In this document: piece by piece, positions 18,320 through 27,262 of the stretch
Numbering within the stretch: position 1 is the first letter of the stretch
Layout of the letters: every line of letters begins with the position of its first letter
NCBI RefSeq assembly: GCF_024746835.1
Contig: NZ_CP080531.1
Span: 4,856,001-4,920,000 of the forward strand
Length of the DNA stretch: 64,000 bases
Source of the DNA: Mesorhizobium sp. AR02
Lineage (GTDB): Bacteria > Pseudomonadota > Alphaproteobacteria > Rhizobiales > Rhizobiaceae
Reading direction: 5' to 3'
Made by a program: the position numbers and the translations under genes
Notes under the pieces: model-generated
Told to the model about the DNA's origin: nothing
Seen by the model: the letters and a program-made list of their open reading frames with translations, nothing else
Database searches by the model: none

Positions 18320-18580
18320 TCAGTTCATTTTGCGGATGATGTATTGCTCGATCCCCCGAATGGAATCGAGGTTTTCAGGCAAGAGTTCGCTATCTTCGAC
18401 GATGATGCCAAAGGTCTCCTCGATAAAGCCGATAATCTCAAGCACCCCCGTCGAGTCGACGATGCCTTGATCGAGCAAGGACGTGTCGTTCACCAACGCC
18501 TTCACGTCGCTCACGTAGAAATTCGAAACCAGGAAATTGCGGATCTGCTCGCTGTAGGTTCGGTCCTTGACAGTCAACAT
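18320..18580 (-). CDS. Acyl carrier protein
   Basis: An 86-residue acidic helical protein of the phosphopantetheine carrier family. The attachment Ser is in GIVDSTGVLEII (Ser43), matching the DS(L/T) motif at the start of helix II, and is followed by the typical IEETFGIIVEDSEL. It would carry an acyl or aminoacyl group as a thioester. It is probably the last gene of a minus-strand block with the acyl-AMP ligase, AsnB-like, NadE-like and A-T-TE genes. About 156 bp including an intergenic repeat separate it from the ligase gene, so it may also have its own promoter. The natural loading partner is the neighbouring AMP-forming ligase (inference). No phosphopantetheinyl transferase is seen in the window. 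Confidence 0.9.
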   Translation of the reverse strand: MLTVKDRTYSEQIRNFLVSNFYVSDVKALVNDTSLLDQGIVDSTGVLEIIGFIEETFGIIVEDSELLPENLDSIRGIEQYIIRKMN

Positions 18581-18623
18581 GAATTCGCCCTCCGTAGCGA
18601 CACCACAAATCTAGCGACCTTGT

Positions 18624-18727
18624 CCTAAAGCGCGTCGCGTAGAGACGGATTCATGCGACGCGCTTTAGGTCCTTGTTTTATGCCTGTCGTTCTCCCAAAA
18701 CCGAGGTCACTTTTGGGCGACATGCAT
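18624..18727. repeat. Rhizobiales-type intergenic palindromic repeat
   Basis: Two hairpins in tandem. The first has perfect 15-base arms, CCTAAAGCGCGTCGC (18624-18638) and GCGACGCGCTTTAGG (18655-18669). The second pairs the region TGCCTGTCGTTCTCCCAAAA (18681-18700) with TTTTGGGCGACATGCA (18711-18726). I recognise this composite as a dispersed extragenic repeat common in Mesorhizobium-like genomes. Here it sits between the ligase and ACP genes, where the RNA hairpins could affect mRNA stability or read-through. Confidence 0.7.
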
Positions 18728-18736
18728 TGGCCCGCC

Positions 18737-20293
18737 TCATGACAGGGCCGTTTTCTTGAGTTTGCCTGTGTCTGTCATCGGCAGGCTGGCCACGACGACG
18801 ATGGACTTCGGAACCATGAAGTTTTCCAGTCGTTTCTGGCACTCCATCTGCAGCTGTTTTTCGCCGATGGTTCTTCCATGTTCCATGACGACAAACGCCT
18901 TCACCGCCTGCCCAAGGAGTTCGTCGGGAACACCGATGACCGCCGCTTCCCGAACGCCGGGAATATTCATAAGGACGTTCTCCACTTCCTTCGGCGCCAC
19001 CTTCTCGCCTCGCGACTTAATGATCTCGTCACCACGGCCAACGAAGTAGAGGTAACCCTCCGTGTCCATCCGGCAGTAGTCGCCGGTGTACAGGACCTGC
19101 TCGCCGGGCAGCGGGCCGGATTTGAGCTTCCTGGCCGTCGCCTCGGGCTTGCCCCAATATCCCTTCATCACCGTTGCGCCGCGAATAACGAGCTGGCCAA
19201 CGACGCCGGGCCCCACCCGCCTGTCATGTTCGTCTACGATCCACATTTCCGTATTCGGGATCGCGATCCCGACGCTCAATGGCTTTCGCTCGAGATCCGC
19301 CGGCGGCAAATAGGTGCAACGCTTGCATTCGGTGAGGCCGTACATCGAATAGATGCGCGCACTCGAAAACAGATCCCGAAGCATGAGAATATGCTTGAGG
19401 GGCAGGGCCGCCGCGGTGTTTGTGACGTAGCGAATGCTCGAGAAGTCCTGATCTTTAAGGGACTTGAGTTCGGAGAGTGCCGCAAAGATGGTCGGCACGC
19501 CGGGAAAGCCCGTAACCCCCTCTTGCCTGATCACCCCAAGGATCTGCGCCGGGAAAGCGAACGAGCGTTCGAGCACCAGCCGGGCGCCGGTACGAAACGC
19601 CATGATCATCTGGTACAGGCCGTAGTCGAAGGCGAGGGGTAGGACATTGAGGATCACCTCGTCCTCGGCAAGCTCGAGGTAGGAAGCGATAGACGCGCAC
19701 GCGGTCATCATGTTCCTGTGCGTCAGCATCACGCCCTTGGGTTCGCCTGTCGACCCGGACGTGTAGATGATGGCGGCAAGATCGACATCGATGCAACGCC
19801 GCGCCGGCGGTGCATCGCCGCCGTTGGCGACCGCGGTGTCCCAGCGCACGGCATGCGGCAATTGGGAGAGGTCGACGTCATCGGTCGATCCGGAAACGAT
19901 CACCCGCAGAAGTGACGGGCAACCGCGCGCCGGCTCGCGGAAGATGGGGTGCAGATGCGCGTCCGTGATCAGCGCCGCCGGTCGGCAGTCGTTGAGCAGA
20001 TAATCAAGCTTGTCACTCTTGGTGAGCGGGTTGACGATGCACACCACCGCATTTGCCTTGAGCACCGCCCAGAAGCTCACCACCGTCTCGACGGTGTTGT
20101 CGGCGAAGATCATCACGCGATCGCCGCGCACGACGCCTGATCCTGCCAGATCATGGGCGATTGCATTGGCGCGCGCCTCGAGCTCACCATAGGTGACACG
20201 TTGCTTGCCGCACACCAGCGCAACCTTGCCGCCAAGCCGGCCGGCGGAGTGGGCGAGGTAGTCATGCAGCAGAGGTACGGCATCATGCAACAT
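18737..20293 (-). CDS. AMP-forming acyl-CoA/acyl-ACP ligase
   Basis: An ANL-superfamily adenylate-forming enzyme of 518 residues. The P-loop IIYTSGSTGEPKGVMLTH lies near residue 170, the hinge and core motifs are GYLYFVGRGDEIIKSRGEK, and the catalytic lysine motif is TDTGKLKKTAL at the C-terminus. It activates a carboxylic acid as acyl-AMP and transfers it to a thiol; the adjacent acyl carrier protein is the obvious acceptor. The start at 20293 (MLHDAVPLLHDYL) matches the family N-terminus; the long upstream extension is a shadow of the previous gene. It overlaps the AsnB-like gene by 11 bp, indicating translational coupling. Similar ligase, carrier and amidotransferase sets accompany XrtA-type polysaccharide loci, but no exosortase is visible here. 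Confidence 0.88.
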   Translation of the reverse strand: MLHDAVPLLHDYLAHSAGRLGGKVALVCGKQRVTYGELEARANAIAHDLAGSGVVRGDRVMIFADNTVETVVSFWAVLKANAVVCIVNPLTKSDKLDYLLNDCRPAALITDAHLHPIFREPARGCPSLLRVIVSGSTDDVDLSQLPHAVRWDTAVANGGDAPPARRCIDVDLAAIIYTSGSTGEPKGVMLTHRNMMTACASIASYLELAEDEVILNVLPLAFDYGLYQMIMAFRTGARLVLERSFAFPAQILGVIRQEGVTGFPGVPTIFAALSELKSLKDQDFSSIRYVTNTAAALPLKHILMLRDLFSSARIYSMYGLTECKRCTYLPPADLERKPLSVGIAIPNTEMWIVDEHDRRVGPGVVGQLVIRGATVMKGYWGKPEATARKLKSGPLPGEQVLYTGDYCRMDTEGYLYFVGRGDEIIKSRGEKVAPKEVENVLMNIPGVREAAVIGVPDELLGQAVKAFVVMEHGRTIGEKQLQMECQKRLENFMVPKSIVVVASLPMTDTGKLKKTALS

Positions 20294-22310
20294 GCAAGCG
20301 CTCCTCCCGATGTTCGCAGTCGACGTCGACGCTGAGCCCATGCACGCGGGTTCCACTGGGACAGCTCGCGACAAACTGCTGATGAAGGAGTTGGGTAGAC
20401 AGCACGCCGACGAGCGCCATGTTGTCGGCATTGGAAAGATCACCGTCACCGGTCCTGGCCTGGCACTTGCCGAGCAGGCGTGTGACCGAAGCCGGATCGA
20501 AAACATTCGCCTCGCGTATCGCTGTCTCCGAAAGCGCTTCGCGAATGTATTCCGGTGCGGCGTCGGCGGTGAAGCAAAGCGCGTTGGGCGCCCGGAATGG
20601 CTGCTTCTTGCGTGTTACGATCTCAGAGGGGATGATCGGCTCTGCCACGCGTTTGAGCACGTGCTTCTCATCGAGGACACGCAGCTTGTAGGAAGGCGGA
20701 AGTGAATTCGCGAGCCTCACAAGTTCATCGTCCAGGAACGGGAAGCGCCCCTCGACGGAGTGAGCCATCAGCATCCTGTCGCCTTGCGAAGAAAGCAGAT
20801 AGCCCGACATCAATGTCTGGATCTCGAGATATTGGTCCTGCGCAAGAGGGCTCCAACGCGAAAACGCCGCGGGCAGGCGGGCGAGCAGTTCCGACACAGC
20901 GTCGCGGCGCTGGGACTCGGCGCGCAGGTCCGCGGAAAACAAGCGCTTGATGGCGCTGGTGCTGCGCCAGCGCGTGTCATGGGCAAAGCCGGGGGCGTCA
21001 TAGCTCTCGATACCGCGCCCGAAGAACTGGCGCGCCATCGCTTGCTGTTGCACCGGCGAGCGAGTGAGATACGGGTAAAGGCGCTCCAGGAGCCGCGAGC
21101 GTCGTGTCGATGCCGGCTGGTGTCCCCAGAAGCGGCGAACCTTGCCTTCGCGGAACAGGTCGTAGCCAGCAAACATTTCGTCGGCACCCTCGCCGGTCAG
21201 CACGACCTTGATGCCACGCTCGCGCACCAGCCTCGAGAGCAGGAACAGCGGCGCCGGGGCGGTCCTCAGTATCGGGCGCTCGGTGTGGTAGATCACCTCC
21301 GGAAAGATTGCGGCGATATCGCTGCGCGAAACCACCACTTCATGGTGCTCACTGCCGGTTGCTTCGGCAACCAGGCGCTGGAAGCGGGTCTCGTCATATT
21401 CGGCGTCGGCAAAACGCAAGGAGAAGGTCTGGAAGCGTCGGCCGGCGAAGCGCCGTCCCAATGTCGTCACAAGCGAACTGTCCAGCCCTCCGGAGAGGTA
21501 ACAGCCGACAGGCACGTCGGCGCGCACCATTCGGAGCGCCGTCGCGGCCTCGAGGGCGCCACGCACGCGGTCCACCGCGTCATCGCACGACCCGGTGAAC
21601 TCGCCGTGCCGCGATCCGAAATTTTCGGGGTAGGAAGGCTGCCAGAAGGCCTGCTCGCGAACGGTGCCATCCTGGTAGGTGCGGACATGCCCTGGCACGA
21701 GTTCATGGATCCCCTGAAATACGCCTTGCGGCGGAACGACTGTCCAGAGCGTGAAGGTCTGATCGAGGCCGGCGGGATCAAAGGCGCGAGGGATGGTTGG
21801 ATCGGCCGCGAAAATGGCCTTCACTTCGCTGGCGAAATAAAGCCGGCCCGCGTGCTCACAGAAATGCAGGGGGCAAATGCCGAACCGGTCGCGCGACAAG
21901 ACGAGACGACCCGCTATCGAGTCCCAGATTGCGATTGCCCATTGGCCGTTCATACGCTCGAAGGCCGCTTCTCCCCACGCACGATATGCGTGTAGCGCGA
22001 CCTCTGTGTCGCTGCGGGTTCGGAAGCGGTGGCCGAGTGCAATCAGCTTTTCACGCAACTCGACGTAATTGAATATCTCGCCGTTGAACACGATCCAGGT
22101 CGTGTCGCCTGTGTCCGCAAGCGGCTGCTGGCCACTGGAAAGATCGACGACGGACAGGCGGGCATGCGCCAGCCCCGCGCGTTTGTCCCGGTAAAGGCCG
22201 CGCTCGTCCGGGCCGCGATGCGCCAGCGCACCCACCATCCGCATCAGCGCCTCGCGCGAAGGAGACGCCGCCGCGGCGTTCAGCGCCACAATTCCAGCGA
22301 TGCCGCACAT
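20283..22310 (-). CDS. AsnB-like glutamine-dependent amidotransferase (copy 1)
   Basis: A 675-residue asparagine-synthetase (class B) homologue. The N-terminal glutaminase has Cys2 as nucleophile (MCGIAGIV), with LAHRGPDERGLY and VFNGEIFNYVELR. The C-terminal ATP-pyrophosphatase domain has the PP-loop CYLSGGLDSSLVTTL near residue 260 and VVLTGEGADEMFAGYD near 365. True AsnB makes asparagine from aspartate, but homologues in O-antigen and natural-product clusters amidate other acids such as uronic acids or carrier-bound acyl groups. Its place between an ammonia-ligase-like gene (6 bp upstream) and an acyl ligase (11-bp overlap) favours a tailoring role. A second homologue lies at 34.9 kb. Confidence 0.87.
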   Translation of the reverse strand: MCGIAGIVALNAAAASPSREALMRMVGALAHRGPDERGLYRDKRAGLAHARLSVVDLSSGQQPLADTGDTTWIVFNGEIFNYVELREKLIALGHRFRTRSDTEVALHAYRAWGEAAFERMNGQWAIAIWDSIAGRLVLSRDRFGICPLHFCEHAGRLYFASEVKAIFAADPTIPRAFDPAGLDQTFTLWTVVPPQGVFQGIHELVPGHVRTYQDGTVREQAFWQPSYPENFGSRHGEFTGSCDDAVDRVRGALEAATALRMVRADVPVGCYLSGGLDSSLVTTLGRRFAGRRFQTFSLRFADAEYDETRFQRLVAEATGSEHHEVVVSRSDIAAIFPEVIYHTERPILRTAPAPLFLLSRLVRERGIKVVLTGEGADEMFAGYDLFREGKVRRFWGHQPASTRRSRLLERLYPYLTRSPVQQQAMARQFFGRGIESYDAPGFAHDTRWRSTSAIKRLFSADLRAESQRRDAVSELLARLPAAFSRWSPLAQDQYLEIQTLMSGYLLSSQGDRMLMAHSVEGRFPFLDDELVRLANSLPPSYKLRVLDEKHVLKRVAEPIIPSEIVTRKKQPFRAPNALCFTADAAPEYIREALSETAIREANVFDPASVTRLLGKCQARTGDGDLSNADNMALVGVLSTQLLHQQFVASCPSGTRVHGLSVDVDCEHREERLHVA

Positions 22311-22316
22311 CCCCGG

Positions 22317-23276
22317 TCAATCCTCGCCAATTTCCACGGAAAGCAAAGGTCGCGCGTGAAGATAGTGGGCGGCCCGCCGTTTCGCGTCGATGTCCTTGAA
22401 GACTTTCTGCAGCTGGGGCTCGGTGAGGCCGGCAACCGCCGCGACCTCATCGCTGGCGATCCCGTGGTTCAGGCCGCAAAGGCATAGATCCATCAGGTGA
22501 TAGGGCAGCGCGAAGTAGAATTCCTCCTGGCTTTGCGCCATGGAGAATGTGTCGGTTGTCGGTGCCCGCCGCCGGATTTCCTCGTCCACGCCGAGATATT
22601 CCGCGAGCTGATAAACCTGGGTTTTGTAAAGGTGGACGATCGGCATCAGGTCGGCGGTTCCGTCACCTTGCTTGACGAAAAACCCCTGGTCGTACTCCAA
22701 ACGGTTTGGTGTCCCCGCAACCGCGTATTTGAGGCGGTCGGCGTGGTAGTATTCCGTCATCTTGCGCAGGCGCTGCTTATAGTTGGTCGCTGCGACGATC
22801 TGCAGATAGGCAGCTGGCGACAGACGCACCGTGTCGACCTTACCCTCTGGGTCCTGGACGGTGAGCCGGGTGATGTTGAGGCCGTTGCTCTCGAGAACCG
22901 GCTCAAGCACCAGCTTGCATTTCCAGCCGTCCCCATAGTCGGGAACGACGGTTCGGATTGCCTCGAGCTGCCGGCTATAGGCGCCAATGGCCTCCAGTGC
23001 CGGGCCTATGTTTTCCAGGACGCTCTCAATGCCAAGCTGGGCCGCGACACGGCGGCCAAGTCTAAGGGAGTCGCCGGAGGAATCCCGCTCCGGCATGAAC
23101 AGTCCCAAGACCTTGTCCTTCCCGAACGCGCGCGTGCACAAGGTCGCGACGACGGAACTGTCGATGCCGCCGGAAAGGCCGACAACCACGCCTCGACGAT
23201 GGAGCGTGCCAAGAACCTGCCTGCGCAAGGTGTCAACGATGCGATCGACCTCCGCACGAGCATCGAGCACCAGCAC
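22317..23276 (-). CDS. NAD-synthase-like (NadE) ammonia ligase
   Basis: A 319-residue N-type ATP pyrophosphatase of the NAD synthase family. The PP-loop GLSGGIDSSVVATL is near residue 35. Typical NadE stretches follow: LSPAAYLQIVAATNYKQRLR, YAVAGTPNRLEYDQGFFVK, and the acidic GDGTADLMPIVHLYKTQVY. It lacks a nitrilase-type glutaminase domain, so it uses free ammonia or ammonia handed over by a partner. NadE adenylates deamido-NAD and amidates it. In a biosynthetic operon such a duplicate may amidate another carboxylate, or simply provide NAD. It sits 6 bp upstream of the AsnB-like gene and 20 bp downstream of the A-T-TE gene on the same strand, arguing for a pathway role. Confidence 0.82.
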   Translation of the reverse strand: MLVLDARAEVDRIVDTLRRQVLGTLHRRGVVVGLSGGIDSSVVATLCTRAFGKDKVLGLFMPERDSSGDSLRLGRRVAAQLGIESVLENIGPALEAIGAYSRQLEAIRTVVPDYGDGWKCKLVLEPVLESNGLNITRLTVQDPEGKVDTVRLSPAAYLQIVAATNYKQRLRKMTEYYHADRLKYAVAGTPNRLEYDQGFFVKQGDGTADLMPIVHLYKTQVYQLAEYLGVDEEIRRRAPTTDTFSMAQSQEEFYFALPYHLMDLCLCGLNHGIASDEVAAVAGLTEPQLQKVFKDIDAKRRAAHYLHARPLLSVEIGED

Positions 23277-23296
23277 GTCCTTGCTGAAGTGCGAGA

Positions 23297-26053
23297 TTAC
23301 GTCGATGACAAATCCTCCCTTTTGCGAGACTCGGCCGGGGAGTAGGTCTGCACGACGGCCGTCTCGATGAGCGGACGGTTGGTGGCAAGATTAGGCTCTA
23401 TGACAAGGTCGATGTGGTTGCCCTTGATTGGAACCACGTCCAGGTGTGCCAAAGCGCTATCCCAGCCCAAAGCCCGAGGCATTCCCTCCCGACGACATCG
23501 AAACAAGGTGCCGGAGATGGGCAGAGCCGGTTTCGGCGCCTCGAGCCACTGGAAGAAAGACTGCGCCCGCAAGACCTCCTGCAGTTCCAGTTTGGTTCTG
23601 AAGCTCGTCGGGTTGAACTCTCCCTTGGCAAACCGGTCGAGAATCCTGGCGAGATACGCTTCGCAGCCCATGGCAACGGTGATTTTCGCAAGGGCTCGGC
23701 AAGCCATTCGGTGGGCGGATATGCGATTCGTGCGAATACGATGGAATGTGCGGGTAAGTGTCTCCCAATGGTTGCTCGGCTCGTCCAGAAGGCTCGTATC
23801 GAGGATACCCAAAAACCTCACCGACCGCCCGGCTTCCAGAAGCCGTGCCGCAACCTCGAATGCAACCGCGCCACCAAGCGAATGGCCGAGAAGTCGCACG
23901 GGGCCGGCAGGTTGGGCGCGGCTTATCTGCTCGAGTGCGGCGGCAGCCATGGCGGAGAGAGTGTTATGTCCGTCCAGTATCGCGGCGAGGCCAGGATACC
24001 GGATGGGGCTCACCCGGGCGACTTTGCCCATGGCGGCTGCGAACGCAGCCAGGCTCGGACCATAGCCGACGGACCCTGGAAACAGGAAAAGAACCGGGGG
24101 GTGATGCTTCGTCGCGCGCCGTTCGCCCGCCTGTGCGGACACGACCGCCTCAACCATCTGGTCGAAGCTCATGCCGACGGTGAAGGCCTCGAGGCCCAGC
24201 TCTTGCCCGATAGCGCTTTCGATCGCCATGACGCAATGCAGCAGCTGCAGCGAATCTCCTCCCGCGTCATCCCAGTTTCCCGCGGCAACGCCCGTGTTGA
24301 GAACGTGCATCCACGCGTGCTGCACCATTTGCCTTGTATTCAGTTCGCCTCTTGCGGGGGGCGGTCGGGGAGTGGACGGCCGGGCGGCTGGCGCCGTCTT
24401 TCTCTCCGAACGATCCATTTCGGTCAGCGTTGCCAGGTCGACCTTCCCTCCCAACAGGCGCGGGATCGCGGCGATGGTGTGCAACCGCAAGGGACACAGT
24501 GGCGCCGGCAACGTTGTTCTGACGAGCTGGCGAAGCTCATCCGCAAAAGCAGCGCCTGCGAAGTGCTGGGGAACCGCGAATGCGATGAGTTCCTCCGCTG
24601 GCGTAACGATTGCCACGGCATCCGCCACCGAAGGCGCGCAACGCAGGACCCGTTCGAGCTCGGCGGGCTCGATGCGTCGACCATTGATCTTGATCTGGCG
24701 CCCTTTGCGGCCGACGATCCACAACAGGCCATCATCGTCCAGCCGAACGAGGTCGCCCGTCGCAAAAAGCCGAACATCGGGATCGTCCGGGTCCGGCCGC
24801 GCGGGAACGACGACACCGTTCTCCCAATGACCAAGCAGAACATAGGGGCTTCTGATCAGAAGCTCTCCACTCTCGCCTGTCCCAACATTGCGCCCGGCTT
24901 CGTCGACAATAGCGAATGCCATCCCGGGAAGCAGCCTGCCAACGGGAACCGACGCGTCTTGCTCCGGCCAGTCCGGCGGCAAGAACCATTGCGAACCGGT
25001 GGTTTCCGTTGATGAGTAGCCGATCTGGATCAGGCACTGGTCCGAAACGGCTTTGCGCAGCAACGCGATGTCCGTCCACGACACCTTCTCGCCACCGAGC
25101 CGGGCCACTCTGAGTGACTGGAAGGCGTCAGCTGGGGCCTCAGTCAGGAGTGCCCGAAGCAGCGCCGGCACAAGATACACAACCGTTACGCCTTCGGCTT
25201 GAACCCGAGCGCGGACGGCGCGCAGGCCGACCGCCTCCACCTCGAGAAGATGCAACGTGGCGCCCGTCAGCAACGCCGTAAAAATCTCCCGGCAACCGGC
25301 AATCGTGGCGGGCCCGGTCAGCGGCAGAAAAACGTCATCTGCGTTGATATGGCACGCGTCAACATATTGCCGGACCCGCCACAGCAGGCTGCGTTGGCTG
25401 TTGACGATCCCCTTGGGACGTCCTGTGCTACCTGAGGTGTAAAGCACCATTGCCGGCGCATCGACGGAAACCGGAGTGGGCTGCGGTTGCTGTGATGACT
25501 TTTGATCGTTCGGCGCGACGGCGGCCGCAATATCGATCCATAGGACGTCCTGCGCCAGATCGACGGGGTGAACATTTCCAGCGCCTATGATGGCGCCGAG
25601 CCGTGCGGCGTTCACAATCTCGATGATCCGGGAGCCTGGATCTCTTATATTGAGCGGAACGGAAGGCCGCCCGGCCGCGATGCTCGCCAGTATTGCCACA
25701 GCGTACCAGACCGAGTTGGCATGAAGGATGCCGACCGCCTGTCCTTCGGGGACGGCAACGGCGATCCGGTGAGACAGTGTCTCGACAGCCCGGAAAAGCT
25801 CCGAGTAAGTCAGGCGATTGGTGCCGTCGCCAATCGCGAGCTTGTCGGGATATTGCCTTGCGACGTTTCCAAGGTGATCGAAGACGGGAATGTCCGCAAA
25901 TTCGGCGCCCATCTGTTGATAGTGGCGCCAGACAGGGCCTCCCTGGTCAAGAGCATATTCAGGCACATCTGACCATTTGCGGGTCGTCGTTGGTCGACAA
26001 TCCACCTGTAGATCTTGATTCACCGCTTCCGAGTGCAAATACGCTGAAGACAT
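23297..26053 (-). CDS. NRPS-like A-T-TE protein (copy 1)
   Basis: A 918-residue single-module enzyme without a condensation domain. An adenylation domain (about 55-550) carries VLYTSGSTGRPKGIV and LLWIVGRKGRQIKINGRR, with the catalytic lysine motif LLGGKVDLATL. A carrier domain (about 574-640) has GGDSLQLLH with the phosphopantetheine Ser near 601. A type I thioesterase (about 652-918) has the nucleophile in LLGHSLGGAVAFEVA near 725 and a probable catalytic His in IKGNHIDLV. It would activate one amino or other acid, hold it as a thioester, and release or transfer it through the TE. It heads the minus-strand block that includes NadE-like, AsnB-like and ligase genes. The paralogue at 29.3-32.1 kb has the same architecture and long shared motifs. 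Confidence 0.9.
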   Translation of the reverse strand: MSSAYLHSEAVNQDLQVDCRPTTTRKWSDVPEYALDQGGPVWRHYQQMGAEFADIPVFDHLGNVARQYPDKLAIGDGTNRLTYSELFRAVETLSHRIAVAVPEGQAVGILHANSVWYAVAILASIAAGRPSVPLNIRDPGSRIIEIVNAARLGAIIGAGNVHPVDLAQDVLWIDIAAAVAPNDQKSSQQPQPTPVSVDAPAMVLYTSGSTGRPKGIVNSQRSLLWRVRQYVDACHINADDVFLPLTGPATIAGCREIFTALLTGATLHLLEVEAVGLRAVRARVQAEGVTVVYLVPALLRALLTEAPADAFQSLRVARLGGEKVSWTDIALLRKAVSDQCLIQIGYSSTETTGSQWFLPPDWPEQDASVPVGRLLPGMAFAIVDEAGRNVGTGESGELLIRSPYVLLGHWENGVVVPARPDPDDPDVRLFATGDLVRLDDDGLLWIVGRKGRQIKINGRRIEPAELERVLRCAPSVADAVAIVTPAEELIAFAVPQHFAGAAFADELRQLVRTTLPAPLCPLRLHTIAAIPRLLGGKVDLATLTEMDRSERKTAPAARPSTPRPPPARGELNTRQMVQHAWMHVLNTGVAAGNWDDAGGDSLQLLHCVMAIESAIGQELGLEAFTVGMSFDQMVEAVVSAQAGERRATKHHPPVLFLFPGSVGYGPSLAAFAAAMGKVARVSPIRYPGLAAILDGHNTLSAMAAAALEQISRAQPAGPVRLLGHSLGGAVAFEVAARLLEAGRSVRFLGILDTSLLDEPSNHWETLTRTFHRIRTNRISAHRMACRALAKITVAMGCEAYLARILDRFAKGEFNPTSFRTKLELQEVLRAQSFFQWLEAPKPALPISGTLFRCRREGMPRALGWDSALAHLDVVPIKGNHIDLVIEPNLATNRPLIETAVVQTYSPAESRKREDLSST

Positions 26054-26411
26054 TCAGGGCCCCGCCAAGCTGAATGCCGAACATCGCTCGCCACTGAACT
26101 CTTTTCATCAATCATTCGGATGATGCCTCGATCTTAACCGGGCAGCGCTTTCCCGATCCGCCCTCCGGAAAGATCTCTATTCGTCTCCAGCAACGGCCGG
26201 TTCCCCTCGAAGGTCCTTCGACCGCGAGACGCTTGCCCAGGCCAATCCCGCGTGCCACCGGCGGCAGGTATTATGATCCGGAGGCGGGCGCCTCCAAGAA
26301 TCCACGAATCGGAACAGTCATTCAAATGAACGTTGGTGTGGTTTGTATTCTGGCTAAGCTTTGATCCGCAGGTGAATGAATGCTTGCTCGGAGACGCTTG
26401 GGCATTCCTCC
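26054..26411. other. Intergenic region between divergent genes
   Basis: About 360 bp between the A-T-TE gene (minus) and the P-loop kinase gene (plus); both promoters must lie here. A short minus-strand frame (26134-26325) ends with FEGNRPLLETNRDL, which resembles the C-terminal NRPLIET of the two A-T-TE proteins. The likeness is too short to call a remnant. Confidence 0.4.
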
Positions 26412-27149
26412 ATGATCATCGAGTTGTTTGGGCCGCCTGGTGCAGGCAAGACCACACTTCTTCGCGGCCTCTGCCAGGGGATGGCGAAACACGGCATCAA
26501 CGTGAAGACAGTGAACGGGTATCGCCTGATCGAATATGGGTCGGCCCAGGACGACGGTCCGGAAGTACGCCATGGCATTGGGCGTATTGGCAAGAAGATT
26601 GCCACATCCGGTCCTGTCCTGCTGTCGACCTTGCCAAAGGACGGTGTCGCGGCCCGGCTTCTGGCATCAATCCCTCTACGAAGCCGCACATGGTCATGGC
26701 GCATGAAGGTCGACATCGCCCTGCTGTGCGAGTCCTGGCGTCAGGCACAGGAATCGGAAGGCTACTTCATTTTCGAAGAGGGCCTAATCCAGGCTTTGTG
26801 TGCGCTGGTTGTGCTGGCGCGAACTCCAAGCATTGACGTGGTTCGTGACTGCCTGGCGTTCCTGCCGCGACCGGACCTCCTTATCCAGCTCGATGCGCCG
26901 CAGGAAACGTTGCGCAGCCGTCTTATGGATCGGCATGCGCAGCAACCGCTCCTCGAGGTCCTGCTGTTCGAACTCGGCGTGGACAGGGGGTTGAGGCAGG
27001 CCGAGATCTCAAGGGAGATCGGCGAATGCCTGCGCCAGGACCGATGGCCCTTGATAAAAGTCAACGGTGGTGAACCTCACGATTTCAACAAGGTCATCGC
27101 GCGGGTCTTGGAAGAGCATGAGACTGCCCCGGAGTGGCCAAGGCGATAA
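26412..27149 (+). CDS. P-loop kinase-like NTPase, stand-alone copy
   Basis: About 245 residues starting MIIELFGPPGAGKTTLLRGL, a Walker A P-loop at the very N-terminus as in nucleotide, sugar and antibiotic kinases. Another conserved point is the acidic stretch GYFIFEEGLIQALCALV near residue 125. PRPDLLIQLDAPQETLRSRL near 165 looks like the strand before a lid region with arginines, as in thymidylate-kinase-like enzymes. The N-terminus and acidic motif match those of the kinase domain fused to a flippase at 39.2 kb (MIIEFFGPPGSGKTTF; EIVIFDQGYVQAIG), so the two are one family. The acceptor is unknown; a sugar or lipid intermediate is possible from context. The ATG at 26412 is chosen over 26376 because it matches the paralogue. 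Confidence 0.7.
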   Translation: MIIELFGPPGAGKTTLLRGLCQGMAKHGINVKTVNGYRLIEYGSAQDDGPEVRHGIGRIGKKIATSGPVLLSTLPKDGVAARLLASIPLRSRTWSWRMKVDIALLCESWRQAQESEGYFIFEEGLIQALCALVVLARTPSIDVVRDCLAFLPRPDLLIQLDAPQETLRSRLMDRHAQQPLLEVLLFELGVDRGLRQAEISREIGECLRQDRWPLIKVNGGEPHDFNKVIARVLEEHETAPEWPRR

Positions 27150-27262
27150 AAGCTGAAACCACTGGACCTATGGCGCAGTTTTGCATTTGCTCAACTGGCA
27201 TGGTGCGATTAAGGCGTTGCGCCAATTTGTGTACGGCACTGCCGATCCAGCCAGACGCGCAA

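Noticed and set aside
20294..20506. N-terminal extension of the acyl-AMP ligase
   Set aside because: The 71 extra codons overlap the AsnB-like gene and do not resemble the ligase family; the start at 20293 is better.
18320..26053. Complete exosortase (XrtA) system
   Set aside because: Ligase, carrier and amidotransferase fit, but no exosortase, PEP-CTERM protein or other XrtA marker is visible in the window.
26134..26325. Possible remnant of a third A-T-TE gene
   Set aside because: The match FEGNRPLLET to the C-terminal NRPLIET of the two A-T-TE proteins is only a few residues long, and the surrounding nucleotides do not align well by eye.
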